A stretch of 64,000 nt of DNA, from contig CAJTXP010000009.1 in the NCBI GenBank assembly GCA_910583615.1, positions 60,728 through 124,727 of the forward strand, written 5' to 3'. Source of the DNA: an uncultured Lachnospiraceae bacterium. Its GTDB lineage: Bacteria; Bacillota; Clostridia; Lachnospirales; Lachnospiraceae. Below, in pieces: positions 43,943-52,165 of the stretch. The translations under genes were made by a program, and so were the position numbers. Positions within the stretch are counted from its first letter, which is position 1; each line of letters begins with the position of its first letter. Below the pieces are notes generated by a model. That model was not told the origin of the DNA. It did not search any database and saw only the letters and a program-made list of their open reading frames with translations.

Positions 43943-43953
43943 TTAGATACATA

Positions 43954-44025
43954 GTATGTAACTGGGAAGCAGGCATTAACTATGCATTAAACCAAGGGAT
44001 GTTTATGCATGTTGATGTCTTTTTC
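43954..44025 (+). promoter_or_regulatory. RAT-like antiterminator site overlapping a terminator in the PTS leader
   Basis: GTAACTGGGAAGCAGGCATT (43957-43976) resembles the ribonucleic antiterminator bound by LicT/GlcT-type PRD proteins (ACTG...GCAGGCA...AAC). Its 3' end runs into the left side of a stem, AACTATGCAT (43978-43987) with ATGCATGTT (44005-44013), which is followed by TCTTTTT. This is the standard overlap in which the bound antiterminator prevents terminator formation. A PRD antiterminator gene lies directly after the PTS gene. Confidence 0.62.
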
Positions 44026-44081
44026 TATGCGTAAAATCGGTGCACCATGGAGATAGTAAGGGGCAGAGACATGCAAAAAAC

Positions 44082-44158
44082 ATCCAAAACTTTCATCAGC
44101 GAAAGCTCTTCCAGACACCGGGCGGTGAGAGGGCTGTAGCGGAACTTTAATCAGGAGG
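44082..44158 (+). repeat. Degenerate leader hairpin repeat before the PTS gene
   Basis: GCTCTTCCAGACACCGGGC followed by TAGCGGAACTTTAATCAGGA resembles the 3' half of the leader units before the aldo/keto reductase and DUF362 genes. The left half of the hairpin is poorly kept. It ends in the ribosome-binding site. Confidence 0.6.
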
Positions 44159-44168
44159 GATTGTTTTC

Positions 44169-46316
44169 ATGAAAGACAAGATTTTCGGTGTACTTCAGCG
44201 AGTGGGAAGATCCTTTATGCTTCCAATCGCGATCCTGCCGGTGGCAGGCCTGTTGCTGGGCGTAGGCGGTTCTTTTACCAATGAGACCATGCTTACTACT
44301 TACGGACTGATGGGAATCATGGGCCCGGGGACGGTATTAAATGCCATTCTGCAGGTCATGAGCGCAGCCGGCGATATCGTATTTGCCAATCTGCCCATTA
44401 TCTTTGCCATGGGTGTTGCCATCGGTATGGCGAAAAAGGAAAAAGAAGTGGCGGCGCTGTCCGCAGCCATCGCATTTTTCATCATGCATGCATCCATCGG
44501 CGCCATGATCACAAATCACGGCGGCACAGAGGCCATGTTAAGCGGCGCGACCGCATCGGTAGTAGGGATCACCTCACTGCAGATGGGCGTGTTCGGCGGT
44601 ATCATCGTCGGTCTAGGTGTGTCGGCCCTTCATAATAAATTTTATAAAATCGAACTGCCACAGGTACTGTCCTTCTTTGGCGGCACCAGATTCGTGCCCA
44701 TCGTCAGCGGACTTGCCTATACGGTGGTGGGAATCCTGATGTTCTTTATCTGGCCGGTGATTCAGCAGGGCATCTATGCCATCGGCGGCGTGGTGCTGGA
44801 ATCCGGTTATGCAGGAACCTGGGTGTACGGTCTCATGGAGCGTGCGCTGATTCCTTTCGGACTTCACCATGTGTTCTACCTTCCTTTCTGGCAGACAGCC
44901 CTCGGCGGCACTATGGAAGTGAGCGGACGTCTGGTGGAAGGCGCGCAGAATATCTTCTTCGCACAGCTGGCAGATCCGACTGTGGAGCATTTTGCAGTGT
45001 CTGCCACGAGATTTATGACCGGTAAATTCCCGCTGATGATCTTCGGTCTTCCGGGAGCGGCGCTGGCCATGTACAAAGTTGCAAAACCGGAGAAAAAAGA
45101 AGCAGTGGCAGGTCTTCTTCTGTCCGCGGCGCTGACCTCCATGCTGACCGGTATCACGGAGCCTCTGGAATTTACTTTCCTGTTCGTGGCGCCGCTTCTG
45201 TATGCAATTCACTGTGTATTTGCAGGACTTGCCTATATGCTGATGCATGTATTTAACGTAGGCGTGGGTATGACCTTCTCCGGCGGTCTCATCGATATGT
45301 TCCTGTTCGGTATTCTCCAGGGAAATGCCAAGACCAGCTGGGTCTGGATCGTGGTTGTCGGTATTGGATACTTTGTTGTATACTATTTCCTGTTCTCCTT
45401 CCTGATTGCCAAGCTGGATCTGAAGACTCCGGGACGGGACGACAGCGAGGAAGTGAAGCTGTACCGCAGAAGCGACGTGGATGCCCGGAAGAAGGGCGCT
45501 GCGGGCGCAGACGGCGGTGCATCGGAAGAAGACGCTCTGTCCGCAGCCATCTGCCGGGGACTTGGCGGCAAGAAAAATATCTCGGATGTGGACTGCTGCG
45601 CGACCAGACTTCGCTGTACAGTATATAAATCAGAGCTGGTGGACGATGCACTCTTAAAATCCACCGGAGCATCCGGCGTGGTGCATAAAGGAAACGGCGT
45701 GCAGGTCATCTACGGACCGAGGGTCACCGTGGTCAAATCCAACCTGGAAGATTATCTGGAGACGGCCCCGGATGAAGAATACGCTCCGGCAGGAAATGCA
45801 GGGGCAGATTCTGCTGCACCGGCGGAGGATAAGCCTGCAGGGAAAGTAGTGAAAAGCGATACGATCTACAGCCCGGTAAACGGGACGGCGGCAGATCTGT
45901 CCGAGACGCCGGATGAGGCGTTTGCAGGCCGGATGATGGGCGACGGCGCCATGGTCATTCCGGAAGACGGAGAAGTGCGGGCGCCGGAAGACGGAGAAGT
46001 CAGCTTCGTATTCGAGACAAAGCACGCCATCGGATTTGAGACTGCATCCGGCATCGCCATGCTGCTTCATATGGGCATTGACACGGTGAATTTAAACGGA
46101 CAGGGTTTTGAAGTCTTTGTAAATAACGGCGACAAGGTGAAGAAGGGTGATCTGCTCATGAAGATGGACCTGGATTTCCTGAAGAAAAATGCGCCGTCGC
46201 TGGCATCGCCGGTGCTCTGCACGGAGCTGTCTGACAATCAGAAGATCCGCCTGCTGAAGACAGGGGCGATCAAAGCAGGGGACGCGCTATATGCAGTAGA
46301 TACCTGTGAAGGTTAA
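44169..46316 (+). CDS. PTS permease IICBA, glucose family
   Basis: 715 residues, a full EIICBA of the glucose/N-acetylglucosamine superfamily. EIIC spans about 1-425 with about ten membrane segments (SFMLPIAILPVAGLLLGVGG, ALIPFGLHHVFYLPFWQT). EIIB spans about 445-525, its phosphorylated Cys probably 477 (DCCATRLRC). EIIA spans about 560-700, with active His 634 in MLLHMGIDTV and the helper His 619. Phosphate passes from EIIA to EIIB to the sugar. The GlcT-like antiterminator gene behind it and the RAT-type leader before it suggest glucose control, but N-acetylglucosamine or maltose are possible. It ends TAATG into the next gene. Confidence 0.9.
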   Translation: MKDKIFGVLQRVGRSFMLPIAILPVAGLLLGVGGSFTNETMLTTYGLMGIMGPGTVLNAILQVMSAAGDIVFANLPIIFAMGVAIGMAKKEKEVAALSAAIAFFIMHASIGAMITNHGGTEAMLSGATASVVGITSLQMGVFGGIIVGLGVSALHNKFYKIELPQVLSFFGGTRFVPIVSGLAYTVVGILMFFIWPVIQQGIYAIGGVVLESGYAGTWVYGLMERALIPFGLHHVFYLPFWQTALGGTMEVSGRLVEGAQNIFFAQLADPTVEHFAVSATRFMTGKFPLMIFGLPGAALAMYKVAKPEKKEAVAGLLLSAALTSMLTGITEPLEFTFLFVAPLLYAIHCVFAGLAYMLMHVFNVGVGMTFSGGLIDMFLFGILQGNAKTSWVWIVVVGIGYFVVYYFLFSFLIAKLDLKTPGRDDSEEVKLYRRSDVDARKKGAAGADGGASEEDALSAAICRGLGGKKNISDVDCCATRLRCTVYKSELVDDALLKSTGASGVVHKGNGVQVIYGPRVTVVKSNLEDYLETAPDEEYAPAGNAGADSAAPAEDKPAGKVVKSDTIYSPVNGTAADLSETPDEAFAGRMMGDGAMVIPEDGEVRAPEDGEVSFVFETKHAIGFETASGIAMLLHMGIDTVNLNGQGFEVFVNNGDKVKKGDLLMKMDLDFLKKNAPSLASPVLCTELSDNQKIRLLKTGAIKAGDALYAVDTCEG

Positions 46317-46342
46317 TGAGGAAATCTGCGGGGAGAGAAAGT

Positions 46343-47176
46343 ATGTTCAGAGTGAAGAAGGCGCTGAACCACAATACGGTGATCGCCATTGGAATGGATG
46401 ACAATCAGGAATACCTTCTGATCGGAAAGGGAATCGGGTTCGGAAAGAAAGTCAGTGAAAGGATGGAGGCCCCCGAAGGGTGCACGGTCTATTCTCTCCA
46501 TGAGAAGACAGAACGGGGTTCCGCCATGGAACTGGTAAAAGAACTGGATCCGGTTTTCCTGGAGATCGCAGAGCAGGTATTGCAGGAAAGCGAACGTATA
46601 TTCGGAAAAATTGACCGGAGCATACTTTTTCCCATGGCAGACCATATCGCGTTTGCAGTAAAGAGAATCCAGAACGGGGAGCAGATCAGCAATCCGCTGA
46701 CCGGAGATATCCGGGCGCTGTTCCATATGGAGTACAAGACGGCCGAGTGCATCATCCCGATCCTGAAAGAACGGCTTCAGGCGGAAATCGATGAGCACGA
46801 GGTCGGATATGTTGCGTTACATATTCACTCTGCCATCGAGGATGAGAATGTGGCGCTGTCCATGCAGATCGCAAGGACTGTCCGGGAGTGCATTCAGCTT
46901 GTGGAGGCGGAGACGGGGGCGTCCATCGATGTGATGTCTCTGTCCTACAACCGCCTCATGAATCATGTACGCTATATGGCGGCCCGGGCCATCAAGGGCG
47001 AGAAACTGAAGCTGGATATGAACGATTATATGTCGGTGAAATTCCCGGATGAGTTCCGGATGGCGTCCACGGTGTGCGGACATCTGGAAAAGCATCTGAA
47101 GAAACCTCTGGATCCGGTGGAGATCGGGTATCTGGCCATGCACATCCAGAGGGTGTCGGCGGAGCAGGAAAAGTAA
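46343..47176 (+). CDS. PRD-containing transcription antiterminator, GlcT/LicT-like
   Basis: 277 residues. Residues about 1-55 are an RNA-binding CAT domain (VKKALNHNTVIAI, then LIGKGIGFG), followed by PRD1 (about 70-165) and PRD2 (about 170-277), each with regulatory His residues such as in HIAFAV, HEVGYVALHIHSA and VEIGYLAMHI. The start at 46343 has GGGGAG 8 bases upstream. Binding of the RAT in the leader of its PTS neighbour would prevent termination, with phosphorylation on PRD His residues setting activity. It lies just after the PTS gene, and hairpin repeat copy C follows its stop by 6 bases. Confidence 0.9.
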   Translation: MFRVKKALNHNTVIAIGMDDNQEYLLIGKGIGFGKKVSERMEAPEGCTVYSLHEKTERGSAMELVKELDPVFLEIAEQVLQESERIFGKIDRSILFPMADHIAFAVKRIQNGEQISNPLTGDIRALFHMEYKTAECIIPILKERLQAEIDEHEVGYVALHIHSAIEDENVALSMQIARTVRECIQLVEAETGASIDVMSLSYNRLMNHVRYMAARAIKGEKLKLDMNDYMSVKFPDEFRMASTVCGHLEKHLKKPLDPVEIGYLAMHIQRVSAEQEK

Positions 47177-47182
47177 GAGGAA

Positions 47183-47356
47183 GCAGCCCCGTTTCGGCCC
47201 GCTTACGCAGAGCTCGTATGGAATGTATCGGACAGAAAACAGGCTTTGTCCGTCTCATGCGGACATTGGAAGTCCGTCTGGTACGGACAAAACCAGTTCT
47301 CAGTCCGCTCCAATCCACACAGCGCTGCTGTGTAAACGGGCCGAAGCGGGGCTGCT
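47183..47356. repeat. Long hairpin repeat element, copy C
   Basis: A 174-base inverted repeat. The left arm GCAGCCCCGTTTCGGCCCGC pairs with the right arm ending GGGCCGAAGCGGGGCTGC; the differences are G-T pairs and a few mismatches. Its arm sequence is unlike that of copies A and B, but the core (CTCGTATGGAATGTATCGGA and CTCCAATCCACACAGCGCTG) is the same. Inner dyads TTGTCCGT/ACGGACAA and GGAC/GTCC are kept. The element starts 6 bases after the antiterminator gene. Confidence 0.85.
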
Positions 47357-47424
47357 GCGGCTTTTATATGCATATGGGCGCTTGGTGCGCGTGCAGGGGA
47401 AAGTCGTCCCTGCACGATGAAAGA

Positions 47425-48276
47425 TCAGCCCTGTTTTTTCGTTACGGGGATCCAGACCTCATACCGGGCATTCTGGGGGTCCGGGTTTAGGTAGACTTCG
47501 ATGTCCGGTGCGTTTCCGTATTCGTATCCGGAGGTGGGAAGCCATTCGGTGACGATGCGCCGTTCCAGCTCCTGGATGGACTGGTTCGTGCCCTCTCCGG
47601 GGAAGATCGCCCAGGTTGCGGCGGGCACGGTATATTCCTCGTAGTCGCCTGCCTCCAGGGAAGTGGAGACCGCGATGTAATACCGCCAGGGTTCCTCTTC
47701 GTTGCAGGTACTGACTCCCAGTACGCCCATGGGCTCCTGATTCATCATCTGCGCCAGGGTTTGCAGCGTACCGTTCAGGGAGATCTCCTGCCATTTGGAC
47801 GGGATCACTGCAAAATTCTTTTCAATCTCTTTTTCCAGAGGCACCGATACGCCTACGATGCGGAACGCCTCTTTTGTCTCAATTCGATAATTCATTTCTT
47901 CCACTCCTTTGACCGTAATTTTAAAGGTAATCGGCGGAAAAGAGCGTACAGATATCCCTTCCTGCCGGACCGAAGACGGAGCAGTTCCGTGGATGGACTG
48001 GAAGGCCCGGTTGAAAGCGGTGGGAGAGCGGTAGCCGTATTTTTCCGCTATATCAATGATCCGGGCATCGCTGCTCAGCAGGTCTACGGCGGCAAGCGAC
48101 ATTTTCCGCCTTCGGATGTATTCGGACAGGGGGATCCCCGCCATATAAGAAAACATCCTCTGAAAATGCCAGGAGGAGCAGCAGGCGATCCGCCCCAGCT
48201 GTTCGTAGTCAATCTCATCGGTCAGATGCTCTTCCATATAGCGGATGGCGCTGTTGAGTCGGTCAATCCATTCCAT
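47425..48276 (-). CDS. AraC-family regulator with GyrI-like effector domain
   Basis: 283 residues. The N-terminal half is an AraC DNA-binding domain (two helix-turn-helices: YEQLGRIACCSSWHFQRMFS and IIDIAEKYGYRSPTAFNRAF). The C-terminal half, starting near residue 125, is a GyrI-like/ligand-binding domain (YRIETKEAFRIVGVSVPL, YEYGNAPDIEVY) as in SoxS/Rob-like activators that bind hydrophobic drugs. The start is set at 48276: the alternative GTG at 48288 would overlap its own AAGGAG site. It lies just after a MerR gene on the same strand. Confidence 0.83.
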   Translation of the reverse strand: MEWIDRLNSAIRYMEEHLTDEIDYEQLGRIACCSSWHFQRMFSYMAGIPLSEYIRRRKMSLAAVDLLSSDARIIDIAEKYGYRSPTAFNRAFQSIHGTAPSSVRQEGISVRSFPPITFKITVKGVEEMNYRIETKEAFRIVGVSVPLEKEIEKNFAVIPSKWQEISLNGTLQTLAQMMNQEPMGVLGVSTCNEEEPWRYYIAVSTSLEAGDYEEYTVPAATWAIFPGEGTNQSIQELERRIVTEWLPTSGYEYGNAPDIEVYLNPDPQNARYEVWIPVTKKQG

Positions 48277-48284
48277 TTTCGTAT

Positions 48285-48767
48285 TCACTCCTTTTCGTTA
48301 TCCTGATTATAACTGCATTTTTCCGGGTTGTCCTCTCTTTGCATGCACGAAAAAGAGAGGTCGTCCAACGTCCAGTTTCCGGGATTGGTATCGTCCGGAA
48401 TCCGGCCGGCAAGGATATCTTCATAGTGTTTTGCCTTCTGATCCATATAGGCGGCGGTGGCTTGTGCCTCCGCCACTCTTTTGCGGGCCTGATCCCGCTG
48501 TCTGAGGATGATCCGGTATCGGGCTCTTAAATTCTCCTGGGATTCTTCCAGGCGGCACAGACGGCAGTATTCTTTGATATCCTGAATGGAAGCTCCGCAC
48601 CGTTTCAGACAGGTGATGCCCTGCATCCAGCTGACCGATTCCTCATCAAATACCCGCCGGTTTGCGCGGTCTCTCCGGCAGGGCAGCAGATGGATGTCGG
48701 TGTAGTAGCGGATGGTATGCTCAGTGGTCCGGAACAGTTCGGCGAATTGTTTTATGGTGTATTGCAT
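48285..48767 (-). CDS. MerR family regulator
   Basis: 160 residues starting at 48767 (AGAGGAAATCTCC upstream on the reverse strand). The N-terminal HTH (TIKQFAELFRTTEHTIRYYT) and a long helical C-terminus with several Cys, including CRLCRLE, are visible. It faces the aldo/keto reductase gene, and between them lies a promoter with a 19-base spacer, so it probably regulates that gene. Its 3' end abuts the AraC-type gene, which follows on the same strand. Confidence 0.83.
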   Translation of the reverse strand: MQYTIKQFAELFRTTEHTIRYYTDIHLLPCRRDRANRRVFDEESVSWMQGITCLKRCGASIQDIKEYCRLCRLEESQENLRARYRIILRQRDQARKRVAEAQATAAYMDQKAKHYEDILAGRIPDDTNPGNWTLDDLSFSCMQREDNPEKCSYNQDNEKE

Positions 48768-48847
48768 GGAGATTTCCTCTTTCGTCTTTTTGATATTTCT
48801 CAATTTTACAGGTATGATGCTCTTACGTATGAAAATATAAAAAGTTC

Positions 48848-48878
48848 TTGACTTCGAGTGACTCGAAGTTGTTATACT
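48848..48878 (+). promoter_or_regulatory. MerR-type promoter/operator for the aldo/keto reductase gene
   Basis: TTGACT at 48848-48853 and TATACT at 48873-48878 are separated by 19 bases, as in MerR-controlled promoters. A strong dyad ACTTCGAGTGACTCGAAGT covers the -35 and spacer. The divergent MerR gene at 48767 is the probable regulator. The layout is the same as at 38209-38239, with another sequence in the dyad. Confidence 0.87.
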
Positions 48879-48934
48879 TATTATACTGCCGAAGGACGCT
48901 TTGCGCAATCAGGAAATTAGAGGTGGAAAGCGAC

Positions 48935-49166
48935 GGATGCGGAACTTTTAAAAACAGCATCTATCCGAAGAATGCCCGGAAGGATTTCAGGGTGCGGCAG
49001 CGACCGAAAATTCTTCCAGATGCCGGGCATGATGAGGATGGATGCGGAACAGTAAAAACAGCATCTGTCCGAAGAATGCCCGGAAGGATTTCAGGGTGCG
49101 GCAGCGACCGGAAATTCTTCCAGATGCTGGGCATGATGAGGATGGATGCGGAACTTTAATAGGAGG
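48935..49166 (+). repeat. Tandem leader hairpin repeats (two units plus tail)
   Basis: Unit 1 (48935-49039) and unit 2 (49040-49143) are about 105 bases each and nearly identical, with a partial third tail (49144-49166) that carries the ribosome-binding site. Each unit begins GGATGCGGAAC, has AACAGCATCT, and a hairpin with GCCCGGAAGG on the left and CTTCCAGATGCCGGGC on the right (CTGGGC in the second). They occupy the 5' leader of the aldo/keto reductase transcript. The same element occurs singly before the DUF362 gene. Confidence 0.85.
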
Positions 49167-49175
49167 AAACTACAT

Positions 49176-50297
49176 ATGGGATATTTAGGCGAAGAGATCA
49201 GAAAGCTGGGCTTCGGCCTGATGCGTCTGCCCCGGAAGGGCGATGCGATCGACGTGGAGCAGGTAAAGGAGATGGTGGACCTGTTCATGGAGGCAGGTTT
49301 TACTTACTTTGACACGGCGTGGGCCTATGCAGGGAGTGAGGACGCCATCCGCCAGGCGTTGGTGGAGCGTTATCCAAGGGAGCGCTTCCAGCTTGCCACC
49401 AAGAATGCGGCATGGATCAACTGTAAGACGAGGGAGGAGGCTTATGCGCAGTTTGATACCTCTCTTGCCCAGACGGGAGCCGGATATTTTGATTTTTATC
49501 TGCTGCACAATCTGGGAGAAGGAAGGACCCGCTATTTTGACGAGTATGACATGTGGAACTGGGTGCAGGAGAAGAAGAAAGCAGGCCTGATCAAACATGT
49601 GGGCTTTTCCTTCCACTCCACGCCGGAAGAGCTGGAGGCGCTTCTTCAAGCTCATCCGGAAGTGGAATTTGTCCAGCTACAGATCAACTACGCTGACTGG
49701 GAGAATCCGGCGGTCCAGTCCAGGGGCTGCTATGAGGTGGCGAGAAAGCACGGAAAACCGGTGGTCATCATGGAGCCGGTGAAGGGCGGGATGCTGGCAA
49801 CGCCGCCGGAGTCGGTGGAGCAGACCTTTAAAGAAGTCGAGCCGGAGAACTCCGTGGCATCCTGGGCGGTTCGTTTTGCTGCTGATCTGGAAGGCGTCAT
49901 CACGGTTCTGTCCGGTATGAGCAATGTGGAACAGATGAAAGATAATCTGTCTTATATGAAGAATTTTACCGGCTTATCAGAAGAACAGAAGAAAGTGCTC
50001 GCACGGGCACAGGAAGAGTTGAAGAAGATTCCCCTGATTCCATGCACTTCCTGTAATTACTGTGCCAAAGTATGTCCCCAGGGGATCGGAATCTCCGGAT
50101 CCTTTACTGCCATGAATTATCTGACCCTGTACCGGGATCCGGCTGCGGCCAGGCATCAGGAAGACTGGCTGGTCAGCGGGCATGGACGCAGGCATGCAGA
50201 CGAGTGCGTTCAGTGTGGAAAATGTGAGGAAGTCTGTCCTCAGCATATTGAGATTCGGGATCTGCTTTTGAAAGTAAGCGACGAATTACTGCGATAA
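49176..50297 (+). CDS. Aldo/keto reductase with C-terminal ferredoxin-type domain
   Basis: 373 residues. The N-terminal TIM-barrel has the catalytic pieces FDTAWAYAGSE (Tyr), LATKNAAW (Lys) and LLHNLGEG (His). The C-terminal part carries two 4Fe-4S clusters: CTSCNYCAKVCPQG and CVQCGKCEEVCPQH. It reduces aldehydes or ketones or may act on quinones; electrons could pass between NAD(P)H and ferredoxin-like clusters. Start at 49176 with AGGAGG upstream, behind tandem leader repeats. It lies downstream of a MerR promoter. The terminator at 50333 ends the unit. Confidence 0.92.
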   Translation: MGYLGEEIRKLGFGLMRLPRKGDAIDVEQVKEMVDLFMEAGFTYFDTAWAYAGSEDAIRQALVERYPRERFQLATKNAAWINCKTREEAYAQFDTSLAQTGAGYFDFYLLHNLGEGRTRYFDEYDMWNWVQEKKKAGLIKHVGFSFHSTPEELEALLQAHPEVEFVQLQINYADWENPAVQSRGCYEVARKHGKPVVIMEPVKGGMLATPPESVEQTFKEVEPENSVASWAVRFAADLEGVITVLSGMSNVEQMKDNLSYMKNFTGLSEEQKKVLARAQEELKKIPLIPCTSCNYCAKVCPQGIGISGSFTAMNYLTLYRDPAAARHQEDWLVSGHGRRHADECVQCGKCEEVCPQHIEIRDLLLKVSDELLR

Positions 50298-50332
50298 AAG
50301 TGAATGGTCTGTATTCGAACAGACAGGATACT

Positions 50333-50366
50333 GGCAGAAGTCCTTTCACAGGTCTTCTGTCTTTTT
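50333..50366 (+). terminator. Terminator after the aldo/keto reductase gene
   Basis: GGCAGAAGTCC pairs with GGTCTTCTGTC, followed by TTTTT, about 35 bases after the stop. Confidence 0.82.
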
Positions 50367-50403
50367 CATATCAATAAAAAGAGATGTTTTACGGAGCAGC
50401 CAT

Positions 50404-52113
50404 ATGGATTGTAAAGAAGCGATCTTATCAGATGAATATTTGGATTTTATATGGAAGATTGATGTCCGGTTGACAGGGCAGGAGGAATACCCTTTTGGAG
50501 TATGCACTCAGTATATCAATCGGAATTTCAGCGTTTTTTATATAAACAGAGACGAAGTTTTACGGGATACGCAGAATGTTCCTATTGGTGATTATGCGAT
50601 TCCCAACTGTCATACTCAGATGGATACAGAGAGTCTGGAGTATACAAGAATTTTGCAGATTCAGAACCAGCCGGCGCTGAATCTTCAGGGCAGCGGAGTA
50701 ATCATGGGATTTCTGGATTCCGGGATAGCGTTGGAAAATCCGGTTTTTCGGACTCTGGATGGACGGACAAGGGTGATCGGTCTTTGGGATCAGACGGATC
50801 AGAGCGGAACGCCGCCGGAGGGGTTTCTTTATGGGAGCAGTTATTCTTCGGAAGAGATCAATCGGTTTCTGGAGGAGGGAAGTACAGAACTTCCAGGAGC
50901 GGATCCGAATGGCCATGGAACGAAAGTGGTGTCCATTGCGGCAGGTTCCAGGATGGAAAGTGAAAATTTTATTGGAGCTGCTCCGGAGGCATCTATCGCA
51001 TTTGTAAAATTAAAACAGGCAAAGCCGTTTATCCGGCAGCTCCAGGAAATTCCCCAGGAAAGCGTTGCTTATCAGGAGACAGATATGATGCTGGCCATTC
51101 GATATCTGGAACTTCTGGCTTCCCGGGAAAACCGTCCGCTGGTTATCTGTATTGCTCTTGGGAGCAATTCCGGAGGTCATACGGGAAATACGGCGCTGGG
51201 ACAATATCTGGATGACTTCGGTAACAGAGCGGGAAGGGCTGTGGTGGCTGCTGCTGGAAATGAAGGAAATAAAGGTCATCATTTTTTTGGAGTGGTACCA
51301 AAAAATGCGGGATATCTGGATGTGGAACTGCGGGTGGGAGAAAATGAAGAAGGATTTCAGCTGAATCTGTGGGGAAATGCTCCGGGCATGTTTTCAGCAG
51401 AGGTTACATCGCCGTCAGGAGAACAGATTCCAAGAATCTTTCCGCGGATTCTGGAACAGCAAAGGTTTGATTTCGTATTTGAAAGCACGATTCTGGATGT
51501 ACAGTATGAACTGTCGGAAGTTGTATCCGGGGACGAGCGGCTTCTGATGTCTTTCCGGGATCCTACGCCTGGCATCTGGAGGCTTCGGATCTTTTCCTCC
51601 GGCGATCTGGAGAACAGCTTTCACATCTGGCTTCCGGTAACCGGTTTCATCAGTGACGGGACATATTTTCTCCGGCCGGACCCGGACACGACGATCACAG
51701 ACCCGGGCAATACGCCCAAAGTGCTGACGGTGGCGGGATACGAGGGCAGCACGGAGAGCGTGTGGATGGATTCCAGCAGGGGCAAGACCCGAAGCGCATA
51801 TCAAAAGCCGGATATCACGGCTCCTGCTGTCAATGTATCAGCCATCGACCGTTTTGGCAGGGGAAGCACGCTGACCGGAACCAGTGCGGCGGCGGCTCTG
51901 ACTGCGGGGGCGGCGGCGCTGCTGATGGAGTGGGGGATCGTTCAGGGCAACGTGCCCACCATGGACGGCTCGGCCATCCAGCGATTTCTGATCCGGGGAG
52001 CGCGAAGGCCGGGGATCTACAGTTATCCGAACCGGATCTGGGGTTTTGGATTACTGGACTTGTACGGAAGCTTCCGGGCCATGCGGGGGATACAGCAGTC
52101 CGCGGGAATCTGA
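50404..52113 (+). CDS. S8 family serine protease, Csp-like
   Basis: 569 residues of the subtilisin family. All catalytic residues are in place: Asp 105 (FLDSGIA), His 171 (NGHGTKV), Ser 494 (LTGTSAAAAL). No signal peptide is visible. The insertion between His and Ser is long, with a beta-rich region (about 300-440) as in clostridial CspA/B/C-type germination proteases, which cleave the cortex hydrolase SleC precursor, though similar proteases have other roles. Family and domain plan support Csp-like, but no spore genes are close by. Start ATG 50404 has a weak ACGGAG site. Confidence 0.82.
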   Translation: MDCKEAILSDEYLDFIWKIDVRLTGQEEYPFGVCTQYINRNFSVFYINRDEVLRDTQNVPIGDYAIPNCHTQMDTESLEYTRILQIQNQPALNLQGSGVIMGFLDSGIALENPVFRTLDGRTRVIGLWDQTDQSGTPPEGFLYGSSYSSEEINRFLEEGSTELPGADPNGHGTKVVSIAAGSRMESENFIGAAPEASIAFVKLKQAKPFIRQLQEIPQESVAYQETDMMLAIRYLELLASRENRPLVICIALGSNSGGHTGNTALGQYLDDFGNRAGRAVVAAAGNEGNKGHHFFGVVPKNAGYLDVELRVGENEEGFQLNLWGNAPGMFSAEVTSPSGEQIPRIFPRILEQQRFDFVFESTILDVQYELSEVVSGDERLLMSFRDPTPGIWRLRIFSSGDLENSFHIWLPVTGFISDGTYFLRPDPDTTITDPGNTPKVLTVAGYEGSTESVWMDSSRGKTRSAYQKPDITAPAVNVSAIDRFGRGSTLTGTSAAAALTAGAAALLMEWGIVQGNVPTMDGSAIQRFLIRGARRPGIYSYPNRIWGFGLLDLYGSFRAMRGIQQSAGI

Positions 52114-52165
52114 GTTCTCGCAGAAGAGGGGGCGTTTTGTTACAACTCCTTTTCTGTTTGACTGT

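Noticed and set aside
48935..49166. Tandem ~105-base units as a possible CRISPR array
   Set aside because: Only two units and no short constant repeat alternating with unique spacers; the whole unit is repeated and there are no cas genes.
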